Assembly: GCA_945859605.1 (NCBI GenBank)
Contig: OX243811.1
Span: 65,163,304 to 65,227,303 of the forward strand
Reading direction: 5' to 3'
Source: Lumbricus rubellus
Lineage: Eukaryota > Annelida > Clitellata > Crassiclitellata > Lumbricidae
Length of the DNA stretch: 64,000 nucleotides
Below are positions 60,945-64,000 of this stretch, piece after piece. The notes under the pieces are model-generated. The model saw only the letters and a list, made by a program, of their open reading frames with translations, did no database searches and was not told where the DNA came from. How positions within the stretch are numbered: the stretch's first letter is position 1; each line of letters begins with the position of its first letter. Position numbers and translations under genes: made by a program.

Positions 60945-63925
60945 GTCAAAAGATCTACTATTGATGGGAGACTTTAATGCGGACTTGTTAAAAATCGCAG
61001 AACATAGGAGTACTGCAGAGTTCTACAGTTGCATGACCTCCCATCATTTGTTACCTGCCATCACCAGACCAACGAGAATCACTTGTACCTCTTCCACACT
61101 TATAGATAATATATTCACCAATACTTGGCCAAGGCTAACTAAGTCAGTCATCCTAGCAATGGACATCTCTGACCACCTACCTATCCTAGCTCAGTTTGGT
61201 TATGGTCCTCTACCTTGCAACAAACCTTCTGTTGGTACTCATCGACTAATCACGGAGCCAAAGAAAACTGCTTTTAATGAAGCCCTTGCCCTGATTGACT
61301 GGTCTCCTGTTTTGGAAGCCTGTGCCAACCAAAATGCTAATGAGGCATATGACTTATTCCAATCCAAATACATGGAGTCCTACAATGAATTCTTTCCTCT
61401 CACTCTAAATAATTGCGGGCGAAATTCCACCCCCAAAAAACCTTGGATGACAAAGGGTCTCCTCAAATCCTGTAGAAAAAAATCTGCGCTATATCTGAAG
61501 TTTATAAAAAAACCCAAACGATAGCAATAAGCTTAAATTTGTTTCTTATAGAAACAAATTTAAATCATTGAGAATTCAGGCCGAAAAAAATTATTATGCT
61601 TCAGAATTTTGTAAATATAGCAACAACTTGAAGAAAACCTGGAACCTCTTGCGTACTCTTATGGGGACTAACGATAATGTAAATAACAATGCCTTATCCT
61701 TAACAGTCGACGGAGTGAAGGTTTCTGATCCCGAGACTGTAGCAAACAATTTTAATACTTATTTCACGGAGATAGCCCAGTCACTTGCAGCCAAACTTCC
61801 CACTGCCACGAGTTCCTTTGAAAAATTCATGCCTTCGTCACTTATCGAATCTTTTGGACTTAGTGAAACCTCCCCAGAGGAAATTATTCGACTCGGGCAA
61901 TCCATAAATTGTTCACATGGCAGAGGAGTTGATGACATTGATCCAAGCATTGCACTTCTAACCCTACCCTCTATTGCTCACTTATTATCTGATATAATAA
62001 ACTGTTCTTTTAACAGTGGGGTTTTTCCACAATCATTAAAAACTGCAAAAGTGGTTCCAGTTTATAAAAAGGGGGTTAAAGACGATGTAACAAATTACAG
62101 ACCTATTTCAGTACTTCCATTTTTCTCAAAAATTTTTGAAAAAGCCATGTTTGAACGTCTTAATAATTTTTTTTCTAAAGGAAATGTCCTCTTCCCTTCG
62201 CAACATGGATTCCAATCTGGACACTCTACCTATATGCCCTTGATGAGTATGCAAGACAAAATTTCCAATGCAATCGAAAATAAGCAGTATGCAATAGGTA
62301 TTTTTTTCGACCTGGCAAAGGCCTTCGATACCGTTAATCATGACATCCTATTAAAGAAATTAAGCACTTATGGAATCCGGGGTACCCAGTTAAATTGGTT
62401 TTCAAGTTATTTTACAAATCGATCCCAGTTGGTTTCCTGCAATGGTGCTCTGTCTAATTTACGGCAAATTAACTTTGGAGTTCCCCAGGGGTCTATTCTC
62501 GGTCCTTTATTATTTCTTATTTATGTGAATGATCTCCCAAATGCATCTCCTTTATTGTACTTTATACTCTTCGCTGATGACACCAATGTATTTTACTCCA
62601 ACTCATCTCTTGAAACCCTATTTAATGATGTTAACTTTGAATTGAAAAATGTAGCCGAATGGTTCCAAGCAAATAAACTGTCATTAAATCTTGATAAAAC
62701 CAATTATATAATCTTTAAATCACATAGAAAGAGTTATGATGCAGGAAATATGGGGGTGTGCATTGATGGGGTTCCACTCACTCAGGTAATATCAACCAAA
62801 TTCCTAGGAGTATATATAGATCAGCACCTAACCTGGAAAGACCACATAAAAATTGTATCTAATAAAATTGCTAAAAACCTTGGAATATTATCCCGTACCT
62901 CCCAGTTAGTACCTCCTCAAATTCGTCTCACCTTGTATTATTCACTCATTTACCCATACCTCACTTACTGTAACATAATATGGGCCTCCACCTATAAATC
63001 TAGTCTTCTGAATTTAATGAAGCTCCAAAAGCGAGCTATTAGATATATAGGAAATCTGCCCTATGGGACCACGACTGAATCTAAATTCCGGGAATATAGC
63101 CTTCTAAATGTTTATCAAATTAGGCAGGTGCAGTTAGGCGAATTTATGTTTAGATACTTTCATGACCTATTACCTTCCGTGTTTAAGAATTTCTTCCTCC
63201 ATACTACTAAGGTGCACTCATATCATACTAGACACGCTGACTCTTACCATTTGCCTCACGCCCGCACCAATATCCGACGCTTCTCTGTTAAATACAGTGG
63301 GGCTCAAACATGGAATAAGATTCCCCTCTCCATCAGACAGCTGCCTAGCCTTCGAATCTTTAAGTCAAAATTGCGTGCCCTGATTCTTGACAATAAATAA
63401 TAATTTATTCTGGTGCATTATGACTATTGTTGATTCTCATTACAGAGTGAACAAATCGTCAAACTTTTAAATATCTTCTCCTACTCTGAATAAATTATAT
63501 CTAAATCCTTACTACCCATGCAGCATCCCGACCATCCAGCGACCTCTGTGCCTTAACTTCATCTAGATCTACTAGAGGCCCTATGATCATCGAATTAATG
63601 TGCATTTGTGCTATTAGTTAAGTTAGTTAAGGTGTTTGCTGTTTGTTTTCTTAAATTAGGTTTTTTTTCACTTATACTTTATGTTAGGACCACGGTACGG
63701 CAACCTATTGGCCATCATCATCTTGGTATAGTCGCCCAGGGGACTCACCTAGCGGGGTTGTAAGACCCCTTCCGAGTCCCCTGTGCAACCAAATAGAAAC
63801 CTTTGGCATCGTTATTTAAGTAATGTTTTATTATACTTATTAACCTTGTGTTTATGATGCTTTATTTGATTTGTTCCTGTTGTTTTTGGTTGCCAAATAA
63901 ATGATTTTGATTTGATTTGATTTGA
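60945..63925 (+). mobile_element. 5'-truncated CR1/L2-like LINE with one frameshift
   Basis: The copy begins within the endonuclease domain (MGDFNADLL near 60964, then DISDHLPI) and runs to a 3' tail of TGATTTGATTTGATTTG at about 63905-63924. The frame shifts near an A7 run at 61506-61512. The downstream frame (to 63400) has VTNYRPISVLPFFSK, FFDLAKAFDTVNH, GVPQGSILGPLLFLIYVND, FADDTNVF and a WNKIPLSIRQ C-terminus. It is related to but clearly distinct from the copy at 41947-43280. Confidence 0.9.
61523..63400 (+). CDS. Reverse-transcriptase ORF of the 61-kb LINE
   Basis: Continuous reading frame downstream of the frameshift; the open frame extends a little upstream of the first TTG at 61568. 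It contains the complete reverse-transcriptase fingers and palm with FADD catalytic residues and the LINE C-terminal domain. It has no ATG at its start because it is the continuation of ORF2. Alone it could not retrotranspose, since ORF1, the 5' UTR and half the endonuclease are absent. Confidence 0.9.
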   Translation, partial: SNKLKFVSYRNKFKSLRIQAEKNYYASEFCKYSNNLKKTWNLLRTLMGTNDNVNNNALSLTVDGVKVSDPETVANNFNTYFTEIAQSLAAKLPTATSSFEKFMPSSLIESFGLSETSPEEIIRLGQSINCSHGRGVDDIDPSIALLTLPSIAHLLSDIINCSFNSGVFPQSLKTAKVVPVYKKGVKDDVTNYRPISVLPFFSKIFEKAMFERLNNFFSKGNVLFPSQHGFQSGHSTYMPLMSMQDKISNAIENKQYAIGIFFDLAKAFDTVNHDILLKKLSTYGIRGTQLNWFSSYFTNRSQLVSCNGALSNLRQINFGVPQGSILGPLLFLIYVNDLPNASPLLYFILFADDTNVFYSNSSLETLFNDVNFELKNVAEWFQANKLSLNLDKTNYIIFKSHRKSYDAGNMGVCIDGVPLTQVISTKFLGVYIDQHLTWKDHIKIVSNKIAKNLGILSRTSQLVPPQIRLTLYYSLIYPYLTYCNIIWASTYKSSLLNLMKLQKRAIRYIGNLPYGTTTESKFREYSLLNVYQIRQVQLGEFMFRYFHDLLPSVFKNFFLHTTKVHSYHTRHADSYHLPHARTNIRRFSVKYSGAQTWNKIPLSIRQLPSLRIFKSKLRALILDNK

Positions 63926-64000
63926 AGTACGCATGCTTCTGCATTCCTAATGTCAGTAAAGAAGGCTTAGAAGCTGCATCTTACAATGAAAACTCTCAAG

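Overview
This is animal (metazoan) genomic DNA, most likely from a marine invertebrate deuterostome, with an echinoderm as my best guess. The evidence is: intron-containing genes with GT-AG junctions; a NIT-domain guanylyl cyclase, a receptor type I know only from marine invertebrates; several CR1/L2-like LINEs; many hAT-like and foldback transposons, including ones built like the TU elements of sea urchins; and a very frequent TAGGCCTA palindrome. Species cannot be fixed from the sequence.

Layout. 1-3.3 kb: a 364-bp hAT-type element with a perfect target duplication, an 11-bp minisatellite and trinucleotide-rich DNA. 3.3-7.6 kb, + strand: a complete six-exon gene for a NIT-domain membrane guanylyl cyclase (659 aa predicted). 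8.7-12.3 kb: a 24-bp satellite with higher-order structure, a piggyBac-like element flanked by TTAA, and degenerate AACATTACG repeats. 12.3-20.65 kb, - strand: the last four coding exons of a synaptotagmin-like double-C2 gene, tail to tail with the cyclase; its introns hold microsatellites, a hAT element and a foldback element. 21.9-24.5 kb: a CATA microsatellite and a foldback element nested in a hAT element. 29.66-31.81 kb and 44.04-47.56 kb, + strand: two two-exon serpin genes made by segmental duplication. They are nearly identical except in the reactive-centre loop, and the second has lost the ATG used by the first. 32.7-43.7 kb, between the serpins: a tRNA-like sequence, a large nested inverted repeat, decayed LINE 3' ends, hAT elements, a 627-bp foldback element, and an intact-looking reverse transcriptase ORF inserted in another foldback element. 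48.5-60 kb: tandem repeats, LINE remnants, a SINE-like unit, simple repeats and no confident host gene. 60.9-63.9 kb: a 5'-truncated CR1/L2-like LINE with one frameshift.

The host genes are a probable cGMP-producing sensor, a vesicle-trafficking C2 protein and two protease inhibitors. Nothing suggests they share a pathway. The most interesting structure is a family of non-autonomous transposons with long inverted repeats. They make 9-bp target duplications, end GGTGTC on one side and GGTTCC on the other, and carry interchangeable outer and inner repeat modules.
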